Below are positions 62,148-64,000 of a DNA stretch of 64,000 bases, in pieces (within the stretch, counting starts at the first letter, position 1; each line of letters begins with the position of its first letter). The notes below the pieces were generated by a model. That model saw nothing but the letters and a program-made list of their open reading frames with translations. It was not told the DNA's origin and ran no database searches. This DNA comes from Pyrocephalus nanus (taxonomy: Eukaryota; Chordata; Aves; Passeriformes; Tyrannidae), in NCBI GenBank assembly GCA_038380795.1, contig CM076266.1, positions 16,032,145-16,096,144 of the forward strand, in the 5' to 3' direction. The translations under genes were made by a program, and so were the position numbers.

Positions 62148-64000
62148 GTATGTATTTACTGATACTGGGTGTATCTTCTACTTTGTACAAGTGTGCATTG
62201 TTACGAATTACATTATAAACCTGGCTGAACATTTATGTTCTTTATCAAAGATAAATCAATGATCATATGAAGAATTTTAATCATTGAAATGCATTTATTA
62301 TTTTTTATTTGGATTTGTTTCAGTTTCTGCTAAATATGTTTCTTTTGTAAATAGCAAATAATACACCATTTCGTGTATTGTTCTGTCATACCTTATGATG
62401 GGGTTTGAATTACATGTGAGGTCAGCCTCTAATTTTTCATTAAGTGTTTTGCTTGTCTTCTGGTATTGTTCTGTATGGAGCACTGGAAATACTAAAGCAG
62501 GAAAATGTGATATCCTTATGGAAAAGGTCAACTTTTTATGACAATATTTTTCTATGATCAAAACCATTTAAATTTTTACCTTCATGCTGTGTAATCTAAA
62601 GATAAATAATAGCTTGACTTTTTTTTTTTATGAGAACTGTCTGATTTAAATATCAGAGTTGAGAGTTAAGCATCCAGCTTACACACCATGTCTTGCTTCA
62701 GCCACTATAAAATCCAAGTGTTTTGGCTTTAATTTAGAGTTCAGTATTAGCTAGAACCACACAGTGCCACTACAGTTTTATTTTTTGTTTCATCATTCCT
62801 GACAAAAACTCTTTTTTTTTTTAAGATTTCTAGGGTGGTTATAACAGATTAATAACTTGGTGGTAAAATTCATTACAGGCCAAAACCTGCCAAAAATTTT
62901 ATTTTGGTTATTTATATGCAACTTTAATTATTGAAAGAAGGAAGGGATTAAAATATATCCTTTAGTTATGATTTTTTGTGATGTAGGGCTGATATTTATT
63001 TTTTTTGAGATCCAGGTATTTGACAGTTCTGAAAGAACAGAACATTTCAACTTGTACACATAAATACAGTAGCTTACAGTAATGGAATTAAATTTGTGAG
63101 TTGTTCTGTTTGAAAGGGAAATAAGTTAAAAAAATTTTCATTTATAGACAAGTTTTTTAATGTTATACCTATATATCGGTGTACACTTCATTAATGGAAC
63201 AACATACGGATGGTTTTAGACATAATTACTTGTTTAATGTATTTGCAGTGATTTGGCTGAATTTGATGTTCATGGGAATATTTTAATAATTTTTACTTTT
63301 CTAATCCTAAATGTTAATGTAGAATAATGATACTGTTGATAATAGACGTAATATATCTTTTTTTATGGGTTTTCTACCCTTATAAAGATAATGTAACTAT
63401 TCAATAAATGTGTACACTTATTAAAGAAGAGTAAATAAATAGAATTTATCCTGTTTTCCTTCAATTATCACATAAATCATGCACTCAGTATTGCCTGGCT
63501 ATGTAAATATGTTTATGCAGAAGAGTATACATTATTCCTTTTAATGGTTTAGGAATATCATATCATCTTGCCATGAGAAGAGCTGGTTTAGTACTTTCTG
63601 CTTTCTAAAACTAGAATGTAAACAAGTTAATATTGTAAAGCTGCGGAGCATTTGTACCAGAGGGAAAATCTCTGCTCTGGAACTCTCAAAAGCAGAGAAA
63701 AGCTGTATTTGCCTACAGTTTGCCTACATAAAGTAAAATATTACTGAAAACAGTTTTGATTTATTTTTAGAGGAGAGGAGAGCTTCAAAAAGCTTGTTAC
63801 ATACACATATATTGCAGAACCAGTAATTTTTATAATATCTGCCTGGCCTTGTTTAAGCTAACATCCAGAGTTTCTGTGTTGGCATATAGTGCTGGAGGAA
63901 ACATGCTTCTTAATGTCTGCTTAGCTGGTCAAGCTACAGCACCAGTTCCCTGTGAATCGTCTAGTTTATCATGTGCTAAATTGTCTTGTCTGGAGTACAT
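62148..64000 (+). other. ODAD2: ODAD2 intron, continues past the window
   Basis: AT-rich sequence with no further exon that I can support up to the window end. Confidence 0.85.

Overview
This window looks like vertebrate, most likely avian, nuclear DNA. It has large intron-rich genes with GT-AG splice sites, CR1-type LINE remnants, an LTR remnant that resembles elements I recall from songbird genomes, and long A/T homopolymers. Two genes are firmly recognisable from their exon translations, in the same order and orientation I recall for mammals (MPP7 followed by ODAD2). All gene calls come from reading exons, splice sites and reading-frame phase by eye; no alignment was run.

Positions 1-32384 (+ strand) hold the 3' two thirds of MPP7, a MAGUK scaffold. 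Nine coding exons run from the end of the PDZ domain through SH3, the hook/linker and the guanylate-kinase-like domain to the stop codon at 32382-32384. All phases agree, and the exons total 1116 nt (371 residues plus stop), which fits a protein of about 576 residues. The 16.8 kb intron at 3091-19936 is mostly simple AT-rich DNA with a hexamer microsatellite and a T/G-rich tract. The next intron carries an antisense CR1 fragment. The 3'UTR probably ends near one of several AATAAA signals (33358, 34139 or 35325).

Positions 34200-48700 are intergenic: another CR1 fragment (35386-35703), a 17-nt G run, poly(A) runs, short tandem duplications and two stretches that look like conserved noncoding elements by composition.

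Positions 48733-56580 (- strand) are the most interesting part. Six exon candidates on the minus strand have plausible splice sites, all phase-compatible, and together encode an open frame of about 271 residues that ends at a stop followed by AATAAA. The first exon lies in a CpG-rich region and is arranged head to head with ODAD2. I do not recognise the protein, and I recall no gene at this place in mammals. It may be an undescribed, lineage-restricted or mammal-lost gene sharing a bidirectional promoter with a ciliary gene. RFX-like half-sites lie in that promoter, and a TATA box inside the gene may drive a shorter isoform.

Positions 56590-64000 (+ strand) hold the 5' part of ODAD2 (ARMC4), an outer dynein arm docking complex subunit of motile cilia. 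A probable noncoding first exon and six coding exons (936 nt, 312 codons) are visible. The gene continues past the window, and the armadillo repeats lie outside it.
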